Below are positions 24,352 through 32,965 of a stretch of 64,000 nucleotides of DNA, piece by piece (positions within the stretch are counted from its first letter, which is position 1; every line of letters starts with the position of its first letter). Source of the DNA: Saccharopolyspora indica. Lineage in GTDB: Bacteria > Actinomycetota > Actinomycetes > Mycobacteriales > Pseudonocardiaceae. The position numbers and the translations under genes are program-made. Where the stretch lies: assembly GCF_027853965.1 (NCBI RefSeq), contig NZ_JAQGLB010000019.1, positions 115,810 through 179,809 of the forward strand. The letters are read 5' to 3'. Under the pieces are notes generated by a model. The model was not told the DNA's origin. It worked only from the letters and a program-made list of their open reading frames with translations, and ran no database searches.

Positions 24352-24825
24352 CTAGTCGTGGGTGCGCTCGGCCAGTGCGGCGAGTTGGGCGGCGACCGTG
24401 CCCCAGCCTTCGGCGAAGCCGAGCTCTTCGTGGCGGGCGCGGGCTTGCGGGTCGCCGTGGCGGACGACGATGCGGTAGTCGGTGCCGTCCGGGTGCTCGG
24501 CGAAGGTGATCGTGGCGGTCATCGTGATCGGTGCGGAGCTCGCCGGGCGCCACGAGCTGTCGACCGCGGTGGTGAACACGATCCGCTCCAGCTCGTCGAC
24601 GACGAGGAAGCACGCGTCCAGGTGCGGGACGAACTGCTCGCCGTCCTCGCTCATCCGCGTCACGAACGCGCCACCTGGCCGGACTTCGAGCTGGTCGACC
24701 CGGCAGCGCATCGGCGCCGGGATCCACCACTGCGCTAGCCGGGCCGGATCGGTCCACGCGTTCCACACGGTCGAGCGCGGGGCGCGGATGATCCGCTCCA
24801 GGCCGAGATCGAGGTCGGGATTCAT
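24352..24825 (-). CDS. SRPBCC/AHSA1-domain protein
   Basis: The 157-residue START-like helix-grip protein begins LERIIRAPRSTVWNAWTDPARLAQWWIPAPM, the typical AHSA1 pattern, and ends GFAEGWGTVAAQLAALAE. The paired ArsR gene upstream overlaps it by 4 bases (ATGA), so the two are translated together. Such pairs are frequent in actinobacteria. The ligand is unknown. Confidence 0.9.
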   Translation of the reverse strand: MNPDLDLGLERIIRAPRSTVWNAWTDPARLAQWWIPAPMRCRVDQLEVRPGGAFVTRMSEDGEQFVPHLDACFLVVDELERIVFTTAVDSSWRPASSAPITMTATITFAEHPDGTDYRIVVRHGDPQARARHEELGFAEGWGTVAAQLAALAERTHD

Positions 24826-25154
24826 GCGTTGTCCTCCTGGGTGACGAACTGCTCGAGGCGGTCGGTGCGCTCTTCCCAGATGCGGCGCTGCTCGGCGAGC
24901 CAGTCGTCGACGAGGGCGAGTCGCTCGCGGCGGAGCTCGCAGGTGCGCACCCGGCCGGACTTGACCGTGCGGATGAGCCCGTTCGACTCGAGCGTCCGCA
25001 CGTGCTTCATGAACGACGGCAGGGTCATCGGGAACTCGCGCGCGAGGTCGCCGACGCTCATCGGCCCGTGCCCGAGGCGCCGCACGACAGCGCGCCTGGT
25101 CGGGTCGGCGAGCGCGACGAACACGCCGTCCAGCTGCGCCGAATACTGTGCCAT
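24822..25154 (-). CDS. ArsR-family winged-helix regulator
   Basis: The 110-residue protein (MAQYSAQLDGVFVALADPTRRAVVRRLGHG) has a winged helix centred on MSVGDLAREFPMTLPSFMKHVRTLESNGLI. It lacks the cysteines of metal-sensing ArsR proteins, which fits the AHSA1-linked subfamily. The downstream SRPBCC gene overlaps it. Inverted CTAAG/CTTAG repeats upstream are probably its operator. Confidence 0.9.
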   Translation of the reverse strand: MAQYSAQLDGVFVALADPTRRAVVRRLGHGPMSVGDLAREFPMTLPSFMKHVRTLESNGLIRTVKSGRVRTCELRRERLALVDDWLAEQRRIWEERTDRLEQFVTQEDNA

Positions 25155-25158
25155 GAGG

Positions 25159-25198
25159 CTAAGTATTGCTCGCCGAAACACTTAGCGCAAGAGCTAAG
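25159..25198. promoter_or_regulatory. Candidate ArsR operator
   Basis: CTAAGT at 25159 pairs with ACTTAG at 25180. CTTAGC at 25181 pairs with GCTAAG at 25193. The nested inverted repeats lie immediately upstream of the ArsR start, in an AT-richer segment. Confidence 0.5.
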
Positions 25199-25287
25199 CG
25201 TTTGATGCTGGTACTTCTGCCGACATACCACCCGCAGCGGTGCTGCCAGCCTGTTCGCGGCAGTACCCGCACCGGGAAGGAGCTGGC

Positions 25288-26844
25288 ATGCCCAGCACTC
25301 AGAACCGCGCGGCAGGGGCACTGATCGCCGCCTCGGGCGTCGCCTCGCTGCTCGTGGCGCCCTCGGCGAGCGCCGCGGCGCCCACGCTGATCATCGACTC
25401 GCCGAGCCTGGTGTTCACCCAGGGCCAGAACCGCATCTCGCTGAACTCCACCGCGGCCGGCGTGCGGTGGGAGATCTCCGACGTGCACGGCGATCCGGCC
25501 GGATCGGGCACCGCGAAGATCGACCAGCGGCGCGGCAGCATCGACGTGAGCGGCTTCGGGCCCGGCCACTACCGCCTGGAGACGACCGCCACCGCCAACG
25601 GCTCCACCACGCAGCGGAACACCGACTTCGCCGTGCTGACACCGGTGCCGGAGGACGCGCTGAGGCCGTCATCGCCGTTCGGCGTCAACACGCACTTCGC
25701 GCAGCGCACCTGGAACGACGACTACACGACGTCGCTGCTGGACACGGTCGGCCAGGTCGGGTTCGGGCACCTGCGGGAGAGCATGGAGTGGAGTTCCCTG
25801 GAGAAGGAGCCGGGCGAGTACCACGTCCCCGCCGAGTACGAGGCCTACCTGGTCACCGCGAAGCGCAAGGGCATCACGCCGATGCTGGTCACCGGCTTCC
25901 ACAACCCGAACTACGACCACGACGTGACGCCCAGCAGCCCGACCGGCCTGCGCGCCTTCGCGAACTACCAGGCCTGGTGGCTCTCGCACTTCCGCGAACT
26001 CGGCGTCACCAAGGACGTCGAGACCTACAACGAGTTCTACGGCGGCTTCAACACCAGCCCGTGCAAGGGCCCCGGCTGCCAGTACAAGCTGATCAAGCCC
26101 GCCTACGACCGGACCAAGGAGCGAACGCCGGACGCCAACGTCGTCGTCGACGTCAGCAGCAAGCCCGAGTGGCACGCGAAGCTGTTCGAGCACGGCGGGC
26201 TGGACGCCGTGGACACGGTGAACATGCACGTCTACGCGTGCGCGGACGGACCGGAGGGCGACATCGACGCCAAGGCCCGCGAGCTGCGGGAGAACGTCCG
26301 GAAGTTCAACGGCGGCAAGGACAAACCGCTCTGGATCACCGAAACCGGGTGCACCACCAAAGGCGGCAACGACGCCGCGCAGGCGGACTACGTGATCCGC
26401 GCCGAGACGCTCGCGCTGGCCAACGGCGTCAGCCAGGTCTACTTCTACGACATGGTCGACGACGGCACCGACCCGAACGACAAGGAGCACAACTTCGGCC
26501 TGCTCCGGAAGTCCGGCAACGGCATCACCGCACCGGCGCCGAAGAAGGCCCTGGTCTCCCAGGCCGTGCTGATCCGGATGCTCAACGGCCTGCGACCGAC
26601 CGGCCGCGACGCCCTGGCGGCCGAGTCCCACTCCTACCGCTTCGGCACCGGGAAGGACACCACGCGAGTCCTGTGGTCCACGGCGAAGAGCCGGGTCGAC
26701 ATCGCCGCGACCGGGCCGCTCCAGCTGACCGACCAGTTCGGCCGCACCAGAACCCTGGAACCCGCCAACGGGCGGGTGGTACTGCCGCTGACCGAGAGCC
26801 CGGTGTTCCTCACCGGCCCGGTCCGAGCCGTCGCGAACGGCTAG
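25288..26844 (+). CDS. Secreted clan GH-A glycoside hydrolase
   Basis: The 518-residue exported enzyme probably cleaves a beta-glycan. A signal peptide (residues ~1-30, ending SASAAAP) is followed by an N-terminal beta domain to about residue 125. A TIM barrel beginning FGVNTHFAQR comes next. The acid/base glutamate is E249 in TYNEF and the nucleophile is E352 in WITETG, a spacing that fits families GH39/GH5-like. A small C-terminal beta domain ends the protein. ATG at 25288 follows GGAAGGAG. The substrate is not predictable. Its 3' end overlaps the convergent Imm10 gene by 4 bp. Confidence 0.85.
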   Translation: MPSTQNRAAGALIAASGVASLLVAPSASAAAPTLIIDSPSLVFTQGQNRISLNSTAAGVRWEISDVHGDPAGSGTAKIDQRRGSIDVSGFGPGHYRLETTATANGSTTQRNTDFAVLTPVPEDALRPSSPFGVNTHFAQRTWNDDYTTSLLDTVGQVGFGHLRESMEWSSLEKEPGEYHVPAEYEAYLVTAKRKGITPMLVTGFHNPNYDHDVTPSSPTGLRAFANYQAWWLSHFRELGVTKDVETYNEFYGGFNTSPCKGPGCQYKLIKPAYDRTKERTPDANVVVDVSSKPEWHAKLFEHGGLDAVDTVNMHVYACADGPEGDIDAKARELRENVRKFNGGKDKPLWITETGCTTKGGNDAAQADYVIRAETLALANGVSQVYFYDMVDDGTDPNDKEHNFGLLRKSGNGITAPAPKKALVSQAVLIRMLNGLRPTGRDALAAESHSYRFGTGKDTTRVLWSTAKSRVDIAATGPLQLTDQFGRTRTLEPANGRVVLPLTESPVFLTGPVRAVANG

Positions 26845-27275
26845 CGGCGCGGAGCTCCGGCACGGAAGGGCAGGCCGGGCCGGAGCTCCACTCGCACGTC
26901 CTCGCGGCCGTAGTCCAGGACCTGCCCGAGGACCTCGCCGAACCGGGCGACGTCCTCGGCCGGTGCTTCGAGCACTGCTTCGAGTTCGGCGTCGTCCAGG
27001 CCCAGCGCGGGCAGCGCTGCCGGGTCGAAGGTCACTCGCAGCACGTTCCCGGTCAGCTCCGCCGCTCGCACGCATCCGTACGCGGTGCCCTGGTCGGCCG
27101 TGACCACGCAGTACGTGTCCATGCCGAGCTCCGCGTCCTGCGCGTCCGGCTCATCGGCACCGCACTGGAACAGCACGACGAAGCCGCTGCCGTCCGCCAG
27201 TTCCGAGACACCGGCCTCGACGTGGTCGGGCTCCACGTCGGCGCTGATCGCGAGCGCGGTGAAACGATGTGCCAT
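26841..27275 (-). CDS. Imm10-family immunity protein
   Basis: The 144-residue protein resembles the Imm10 family: HRFTALAISADVEPDHVEAGVSE at the start, then DAELGMDTYCVVTADQGTAYGCV and a C-terminal LRVTFDPAALPALGLDD. Imm10 proteins neutralise polymorphic toxins in other bacteria. No toxin gene is adjacent, so this is an orphan copy. It lies 17 bp after the lactate-permease gene in the same direction. Confidence 0.8.
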   Translation of the reverse strand: MAHRFTALAISADVEPDHVEAGVSELADGSGFVVLFQCGADEPDAQDAELGMDTYCVVTADQGTAYGCVRAAELTGNVLRVTFDPAALPALGLDDAELEAVLEAPAEDVARFGEVLGQVLDYGREDVRVELRPGLPFRAGAPRR

Positions 27276-27292
27276 GCCGCTGTTCTAGCACG

Positions 27293-28699
27293 TCACGACA
27301 CGACCACCGCCACCACCGCCAGCGCGACGTACACCGCGGCGGCCACGCCGAGGCCGAAGCGCAGCAAGGTGTGCTCCTCGGTCTTCGCGCGATCTCCGGC
27401 CACCGCCAGCACGAGCATGATCATCGGCAGCGAGGTGAACACCGCGTGGCCCGCCGCGCTGTTCTGCACCGCCGCGAACCACTCGCCGACTCCGCTCGTC
27501 GCGAGCCGTTCCTGCAGCGGCATCATCAGCGCGTTGCCACCGACGTTGGATCCGGTGATGAACCCGCTGAGCATGCCGAGCGCGGGCGCGGCCAGCACGG
27601 CGACCAGCGGCGGCGCCGCCTCGACCGCAGCACCCAGCTCGCCGATCATCCCGCTGCCCGCCATGAGCCTGCCGAGCACGACGAACCCGGCCAGCGCGAG
27701 CAGCGGGCGTCCGACGCGGGCGAAGGCGGCGCGGACGTCCGATCCGTGCAGCCGCCCCCGATCCAGCAGCAGCGCGGCGGCGAGCAGCGGCAGGCCCGGT
27801 GCGGACAGCAGCGCGAAACTGGTCTCGCCCGCGCGCAGCTCCAGCGGCGGAACACCGAGCGCGATCGCCGCGCGGCTGACGGCGATACCGCCGAGCACCA
27901 GCCCGTAGGCCACCAGAACCTCGCGCGGCGGCAACAACCTCCCGGCCCCGGCGCGGCCCAGCACCAACGCGATCGCGGTGGTCAGCAGCCCGGCGACGAT
28001 CCCGGCCGCCTCGACCACGCCCATCCAGTTGAGCGCGAGCAACCCGAGCGAGAGCACGCCGCCCACTCCGGCCGCCACGACGGCGGCGAGCAACCGGCGT
28101 CGCGGCCGGACCAGCAGCGTCGCCCACACGGCCACCAGCGGGAAGACCAAGCTGCTGGTGACCGCCGTCGCGGTGCCGAGCGCGGCGGCGTCCACGCCCG
28201 CCAGCGCGGCACCGATGACGGTGGCCAGGCCGAGCGTTCCCCAGGGCATGATGTTCATGCCGAGCATGGCCTGCCGCAGCGCGATCGCGGGCGGCGCGAG
28301 CGCCAGCAGGACGGGCACGGTGACCAGCAGCGACACCCCGAACCCGGTGAGCGCTTCCACCGTGGGCGCGATGCCCGCGACCACCAGGGCGATCTTCGCC
28401 GGGCCGGGCAGCGGGAGCGCCCGCACCCACTCCTGCAACGACCGGTGCACCTCCCGCCGGGTGAGCACCTGGCTGAGGTAGACGCCGGGCAGCATCACCG
28501 CGGCGGCGTTGAGCACCAGCAGCCCCGCACCACCGGCGTCGGCCGCCAGATCCGCGGGCAGCGCGAAGTCCGGCAGCCACCAGATCAGGGTCACCGCCAG
28601 CACCGCCCCGGAGAGCGCCGCCCAATGCGCGGGCCTGCGCAAACCGGTGATCATCACCAACACCAGGACCAGCGGGGAAACCGCAGCCGTCCACACCAT
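27293..28699 (-). CDS. L-lactate permease family transporter
   Basis: A membrane protein of 468 residues with about 13 hydrophobic helices matching the LctP family. It has the conserved motif APTVEALTGFGVSLLVTVPVLL and the later SGFITGSNVGGNALMMPLQ. Members import lactate or glycolate with protons. ATG at 28699 follows GGAAGG. It is downstream of an AraC regulator in the same direction and 17 bp before the Imm10 gene, so the three probably form one operon. Confidence 0.9.
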   Translation of the reverse strand: MVWTAAVSPLVLVLVMITGLRRPAHWAALSGAVLAVTLIWWLPDFALPADLAADAGGAGLLVLNAAAVMLPGVYLSQVLTRREVHRSLQEWVRALPLPGPAKIALVVAGIAPTVEALTGFGVSLLVTVPVLLALAPPAIALRQAMLGMNIMPWGTLGLATVIGAALAGVDAAALGTATAVTSSLVFPLVAVWATLLVRPRRRLLAAVVAAGVGGVLSLGLLALNWMGVVEAAGIVAGLLTTAIALVLGRAGAGRLLPPREVLVAYGLVLGGIAVSRAAIALGVPPLELRAGETSFALLSAPGLPLLAAALLLDRGRLHGSDVRAAFARVGRPLLALAGFVVLGRLMAGSGMIGELGAAVEAAPPLVAVLAAPALGMLSGFITGSNVGGNALMMPLQERLATSGVGEWFAAVQNSAAGHAVFTSLPMIMLVLAVAGDRAKTEEHTLLRFGLGVAAAVYVALAVVAVVVS

Positions 28700-28773
28700 T
28701 TCGCTCGCCTTCCGTCGTGCGCTGCGCACAGCCTCGCGCCGCGGAGAGCCGTCGGTCTTGAACGAAAATCCCG

Positions 28774-29583
28774 CTACGGGCGGATCGCGCCGGGCGTGAC
28801 GCCGAAGTAGCGCTTGCAGATCCGCGTCAGGTGGGCCTGATCGGCGAAACCCGCGGCGACGGCCACCTCCGCGGGCCGCTGCCCGGCGAGCAGCAGCCGC
28901 CGAGCGCGGTTGGCGCGCAACCGGAGCAGGTAGGCGTGCGGCGGCAGCCCGTACGCGCGCCGGAAAGCGGCGATGAGCGTGGTGCGCGGCATGCCCGCAG
29001 CGGCGCTGAGCTCCGCCACCGTGACCGGATCGGCCCACCGGTCGTGCAGCAGCTGCCGCGCGAGATCCGCGCCCTGGCGGCTTTCCGGCATTCCCACGGT
29101 CGACGCCGGGCCGGTGCGGGCATGTCGGAGCAGCACCGCGCCCAGTCCTTCGAGCAGCAGGGATTCCGCGGTGAGCGGATCCTCGGCCTGCTCCTGCGCT
29201 CGGTGGATGCAGCGCATCCGGGAGAACAGCCGCTCGTCCCGCACAGCGGTTTCGGGGAACCAGACGCCGGAGGTGCCGAGGTGCTCGCGGGCCAGCTCTT
29301 CGACCATCGCGGTGTCGAAGTAGAACATCCGGTACCGCCAACCGGATTCGGCCGCGGCGAACCCGGTGTGCACCTGCCCCGGGTTGAGGACGACCAGCTG
29401 CCCGGCCGGGATCACGACCTTCCCGCCGACCAGGTGCAGCCCCTCGGCGCCCTGCTCGATGACGCCGACGGAGAGCTGCTCGTGGCTGTGCCGGTCGAAG
29501 GCGAACCGCTCGAACCGCGCGGCGAACAGCTCGACCTGCGAACTGCCCGCCGCGGTCCACAACCGCGCGTGCTCCCCGACCAC
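28774..29583 (-). CDS. AraC-family regulator with cupin sensor domain
   Basis: The 269-residue protein has an N-terminal cupin-like domain (HEQLSVGVIEQGAEGLHLVGGK, then VVLNPGQVHTG). A C-terminal AraC double helix-turn-helix follows (VTVAELSAAAGMPRTTLIAAFRRAYG, and VAVAAGFADQAHLTRICKRYFGVTPGAI). GTG start at 29583. It lies upstream of the lactate permease and probably regulates it. Confidence 0.92.
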   Translation of the reverse strand: MVGEHARLWTAAGSSQVELFAARFERFAFDRHSHEQLSVGVIEQGAEGLHLVGGKVVIPAGQLVVLNPGQVHTGFAAAESGWRYRMFYFDTAMVEELAREHLGTSGVWFPETAVRDERLFSRMRCIHRAQEQAEDPLTAESLLLEGLGAVLLRHARTGPASTVGMPESRQGADLARQLLHDRWADPVTVAELSAAAGMPRTTLIAAFRRAYGLPPHAYLLRLRANRARRLLLAGQRPAEVAVAAGFADQAHLTRICKRYFGVTPGAIRP

Positions 29584-29811
29584 CCGCCCATGCTCACAAA
29601 CCCGGGAGTCCCGCCCCTATGCCGCAGGTCACAGGTTCGGGTCGGCGAACTCCACCGCCCGGCAGCGGTCCGATCCGCGAAACCGCCCGGGAAACGCCCA
29701 TGACCTGCTTGAATTCGGTTCGTCAGAAATTTTTCGGCGGACGTGTCGATTTCGGCGCGGCCCGTTCGATGCCCTGACGAGAGCAAGCCGAGAACAACCC
29801 AGGAGCACCAC

Positions 29812-30387
29812 ATGCGCACTCTGATCACCACCGCGTTCGTCTCGCTCGACGGCGTCGTCGAGGCACCCGGCGGGGAGGCGGGCTACCGCAACGCCGGCTG
29901 GACCTTCAACGACATCGACTTCGACCCGGCCGCGTTCGAGATCAAGGGTCGCGAGCAGGAGGAGGCCACCGCGCTGCTGCTGGGCCGCGTCAGCTACGAG
30001 GCGTTCTCCCCGGTGTGGCCGCAGATGACCGAGGAGTTCGCGGGCTACCTCGCGATGCCGAAGTACGTCGTGTCGACGACGCTCAAGGACGAGGACCTGG
30101 TGACCAACTGGGGCGAGATCAACATCCTGCGCTCGCTGGACGACGTCGCCGCGCTGAAGGAGACCGAAGGCGGCCCGATCATCATCAACGGCAGCGCGAC
30201 GCTGAACCGCAACCTCTCCGACGCGGGCCTGATCGACCGCTACCACCTGCTGAGCTTCCCGGTCCTGCTCGGCGCGGGCAAGAAGCTCTTCAGCGACGCG
30301 GACAAGGACAAGCAGAACCTGAAGCTCGTCGAGAGCGAGTCCTACTCCAACGGGATCCAGAAGCTCGTCTACGACGTCGTCCGCTGA
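29812..30387 (+). CDS. Dihydrofolate-reductase-like (RibD C-terminal domain) protein
   Basis: The 191-residue protein has the RibD/DHFR fold: MRTLITTAFVSLDGVVEAPG at the start, LLLGRVSYEAF in the NADPH region and GPIIINGSATLNRNL later. Actinobacterial copies are NADPH-dependent reductases of unknown substrate rather than folate enzymes. AGGAG precedes the ATG. A strong hairpin follows the stop. Confidence 0.9.
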   Translation: MRTLITTAFVSLDGVVEAPGGEAGYRNAGWTFNDIDFDPAAFEIKGREQEEATALLLGRVSYEAFSPVWPQMTEEFAGYLAMPKYVVSTTLKDEDLVTNWGEINILRSLDDVAALKETEGGPIIINGSATLNRNLSDAGLIDRYHLLSFPVLLGAGKKLFSDADKDKQNLKLVESESYSNGIQKLVYDVVR

Positions 30388-30393
30388 CCGATC

Positions 30394-30422
30394 GCCCCCG
30401 CGCGCATCCCTGGCGCGGGGGC
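30394..30422. terminator. Bidirectional terminator
   Basis: Arms GCCCCCGCGC (30394-30403) and complement (30413-30422) lie between the convergent DHFR-like and ferric-reductase-like genes. Confidence 0.8.
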
Positions 30423-30426
30423 GAAC

Positions 30427-31398
30427 TCAGTCGTGCTCGACGTGGCTGGAAGAGGTGTCCTCGGGAGGCGCGGTCCGCCCGCCGTCGTACCCGCTGACGA
30501 TCACACCGATCAGCGCGACGATCACGCCGGCGATGGCGAGACGGCCGCCCAAGCGCAGGCCCCAGCCCGTCGGCGATCCGGTGTGGGCGCGAGGGCCGCG
30601 CAGCTCCTCCGAGCGCCGGGCGGGCCGCAGCAGGCGCAGCAGGAGGAGTGCCGCGATGGGGATCTGGAGCAACCAGACCGCGGTGCGGAACCAGCCGTCG
30701 TACCAGACGTTCGTGCCGTAGAGGAGCGTGTGCCAGACGCTCAGGACGTACACGGCGATCACGAAGCGGTGCAGGACGCGCCAGGTCTTGGGGCCGATGC
30801 GGTGTCTGACGTAGAAGAGCAGGCCCAGCGGGATGGCCAGGTAGAGGGCCGCCTGCCCGATGGGGATGGCGATCCTGCCGGTGCCCGAGACGTAGCCGCC
30901 GGGGACGAAGGTCTCCACGAAGGCCGTGACGAGCGCGGAGTCCCAGCGCGCGGAGTCCGACCGGAACAGTTCGGCGGCGAACAGCAGCGCGTGGGCGGCG
31001 ATGAGGGCGATGGTGTTGAGGCTGGTCGTGCGGTGCAGGCGTTCCAGCCGCTGGCCGGACAGCGGCGGCCAGGAAGGGCGGGGGCCGGAGAGGAAGAGCC
31101 CGAGGACGACGGTGATCCAGGCCCACAGCAGGGCGGACCAGCCGAACGCCTGGCTGAGGAAGTACATCCAGAACTTGCCCGTGTCGGCCATGAAGGGCAT
31201 GACGGACAAGGTCGAGGAGGTCCCGGCGCGGATGCGGACGTAGATGAGCGCGAAGACGGCCCCGGTCACGACCAGTGCGATCAGGCCGTCGGGCAAGGCG
31301 GCGCGCAGGTCGGACCGCAGGGTGGGGCGCCGCCTGCCACCGGTCTCGACGCGGTCGCCTGCCGGTTCAGAGGCGGGGTGCGCTGGTGATGACGTCAT
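30427..31398 (-). CDS. Ferric-reductase-like heme membrane protein
   Basis: The 323-residue protein has about seven membrane segments and the ferric-reductase transmembrane domain. Paired histidines for heme are visible in RLHRTTSLNTIALIAAHALLF and in VLHRFVIAVYVLSVWHTLLYG. It has no FAD/NAD domain, so it would need an electron donor from elsewhere. ATG at 31398 follows AAAGGCGG. It is the last gene of the putative biosynthetic set at 30427-34858, 145 bp after the ATP-grasp gene, so membership in the operon is likely but not certain. Confidence 0.85.
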   Translation of the reverse strand: MTSSPAHPASEPAGDRVETGGRRRPTLRSDLRAALPDGLIALVVTGAVFALIYVRIRAGTSSTLSVMPFMADTGKFWMYFLSQAFGWSALLWAWITVVLGLFLSGPRPSWPPLSGQRLERLHRTTSLNTIALIAAHALLFAAELFRSDSARWDSALVTAFVETFVPGGYVSGTGRIAIPIGQAALYLAIPLGLLFYVRHRIGPKTWRVLHRFVIAVYVLSVWHTLLYGTNVWYDGWFRTAVWLLQIPIAALLLLRLLRPARRSEELRGPRAHTGSPTGWGLRLGGRLAIAGVIVALIGVIVSGYDGGRTAPPEDTSSSHVEHD

Positions 31399-31543
31399 CT
31401 TGCCGCCTTTTCAGTCGCTTCGGCTGGTGAGCGGGTGCGTCGCCTTCCGTGCACGGCGCGCCAAGACGCACTGTTGGATGAGTCGGACAGGAGAGGCGAA
31501 AGTTCCCACCAGCACCCAGTGACGCGGGTCACCGGCGGGAGGC

Positions 31544-32767
31544 TCACGAACCGCTGTCGGCGATGACGGGGCGCACGCGGGTGGCCGCGCTCCACGCCCG
31601 GTGCTGCGCCAGCTCCGCCGTCGCGGCCTCGGCCAGCACGATGCCGGTGCAGCCGCGCTGATCCCCCACCTGCGGCATCACGTCTCCCGGCGCTCTGGTC
31701 GGAAACCAGCGCACGTCGCCGGGAAAGGCCGCCAGCTCGTCGAGCCCGTGCCAGTCCTTGAGGACGCCCGGACGGTCCGCGTAGACGAGGACGAAGGCGT
31801 GCGCGGGGCCGCCTCCGAGCGCGGCGTCCATGAGGCCCGGTCTGCGGCCCAGCGCCTCCTCCATCATGGCGGTGTAGACGTTGGTGCCGAGCGAGCGGCA
31901 CATGACCTCTCCCACCAGGGCTCCGCCGATCCTGCGGTTGATCTCGACGAGTTCCGGCCCCTCGGTGGTGCGGACGAACTCCACGTGGGCGAAGCCGCTG
32001 CGATGACCCGCCGCGCGCAAGACGTCCCCGACCCACTGCTCGATGGCGTTCGACTCGGCCGTCGGCAGCGCGACCGGGAAGGCGGCGACCTCCTCCCGCA
32101 CCGCGGGCTGCCGGGAGGTCTGCCTGCTGAGGACGCCGAGCAGCCGGGTGGAGCCGTCCCAGCTGAGCATCTCCGCGCTGTAGAGCGGCCCGGCCAGGAA
32201 GGACTCCGCGAACAGCTCCCCCGTGAACTGCTGCTGGGCGGCTTCGTCGAGCGCTCGGCGCAGCGCTTCTTCGTCCTGGGCGATCCAGACGTTGCGCGAA
32301 GAGGTGCCCGAGGAATCCTTGAGCACCGCAGGCAGACCAACCGCAAGACGCACCGCGTCGGCGCTGTCCGGGCTCGCAGCGACGCGCACGGCACCGCTCC
32401 GGCTCAAGCCTCGGCGGTGCAGCAGCTCGCGCACCTGGTACTTGTCGCGCAGCAGCCGCACCGCGGCCGGATCCGGTCCGGGAAGCCCGAATTCGGCGGC
32501 CAGATCGGCGGCGGGCACGCTCCAGGTGTCGGTGGTGTTGAGCAGACCGGCCAGGTCGGGCAGGGCGGCCAGCGCGCTGCGGGACGCCGTCGCGTCGAAG
32601 GTGTCGACGTCGATGACGGTGAGCGCGTCGCCGGGCAGGGTCTCGAGTTCGTGCCGGTAGACCGAACGGTCCGCGGTGAGCAAGCACAGCTCGTGCCCGG
32701 CGTCCGCCGCCGCGGCGGCCATGCGGCCCAGGCCGAAGGACAGGGATTCCAAAGCTGCGATGGTCAT
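31544..32767 (-). CDS. ATP-grasp carboxylate-amine ligase-like enzyme
   Basis: The 407-residue enzyme has an N-terminal Rossmann-like domain (MTIAALESLSFGLGRM) and a central ATP-grasp fold. Visible elements are the lysine in LPAVLKDSSGTSSRNVW, the acidic LFAESFLAG, and the metal-binding FVRTTEGPELVEINRR. It belongs to the group that joins an amino acid or peptide carboxylate to an amine through an acyl phosphate, as in dipeptide ligases. It is not an obvious primary-metabolism enzyme. The adjacent PLP enzyme and methyltransferase suggest a small natural product. The start at 32767 is preceded by GAGGCGG. Confidence 0.85.
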   Translation of the reverse strand: MTIAALESLSFGLGRMAAAAADAGHELCLLTADRSVYRHELETLPGDALTVIDVDTFDATASRSALAALPDLAGLLNTTDTWSVPAADLAAEFGLPGPDPAAVRLLRDKYQVRELLHRRGLSRSGAVRVAASPDSADAVRLAVGLPAVLKDSSGTSSRNVWIAQDEEALRRALDEAAQQQFTGELFAESFLAGPLYSAEMLSWDGSTRLLGVLSRQTSRQPAVREEVAAFPVALPTAESNAIEQWVGDVLRAAGHRSGFAHVEFVRTTEGPELVEINRRIGGALVGEVMCRSLGTNVYTAMMEEALGRRPGLMDAALGGGPAHAFVLVYADRPGVLKDWHGLDELAAFPGDVRWFPTRAPGDVMPQVGDQRGCTGIVLAEAATAELAQHRAWSAATRVRPVIADSGS

Positions 32768-32780
32768 GGGGCAGTCCGCC

Positions 32781-32921
32781 TCACAGTCCCGCCTCTCCGC
32801 GTTTTTCAGTGGTGGTTGCGTCCGGATTGATCTCGCGTTGTGCGGTTTCTTGTGGCCGGGTTGCATCACGGTCCCCTGAGGTGCGGTTGAGCAGAACTCC
32901 GGTTGGCACACGGGGTGTCAT
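32781..32921 (-). CDS. Possible 46-residue peptide upstream of the ATP-grasp ligase
   Basis: This short frame opens with ATG at 32921 preceded by GGAGAGGCGG and ends 13 bp before the ATP-grasp start. Its start overlaps the stop of a 15-codon frame (ATGA), which itself overlaps the PLP-enzyme stop. The product would be Thr-rich (8 Thr), acidic (7 Asp/Glu) and Arg-rich without Cys, starting MTPRVPTGVLLNRTSG. A second frame over the same DNA, open into the ATP-grasp gene, has higher third-position GC, which argues against coding here. It could be a precursor peptide, a leader peptide or non-coding spacer. Confidence 0.35.
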   Translation of the reverse strand: MTPRVPTGVLLNRTSGDRDATRPQETAQREINPDATTTEKRGEAGL

Positions 32922-32965
32922 GGCCGGTCCGCCTCTCCGCGATTTGTCGACACGAGACATGTCAT
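32918..32965 (-). CDS. Possible 15-codon coupled mini-ORF
   Basis: ATG at 32965 overlaps the TGA of the PLP-enzyme gene (ATGA). The frame MTCLVSTNRGEADRP ends in TGA that overlaps the next ATG in the same way. It contains the ribosome binding site of the following frame, so its translation would affect that one. It is supported only by the overlaps. Confidence 0.25.
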   Translation of the reverse strand: MTCLVSTNRGEADRP

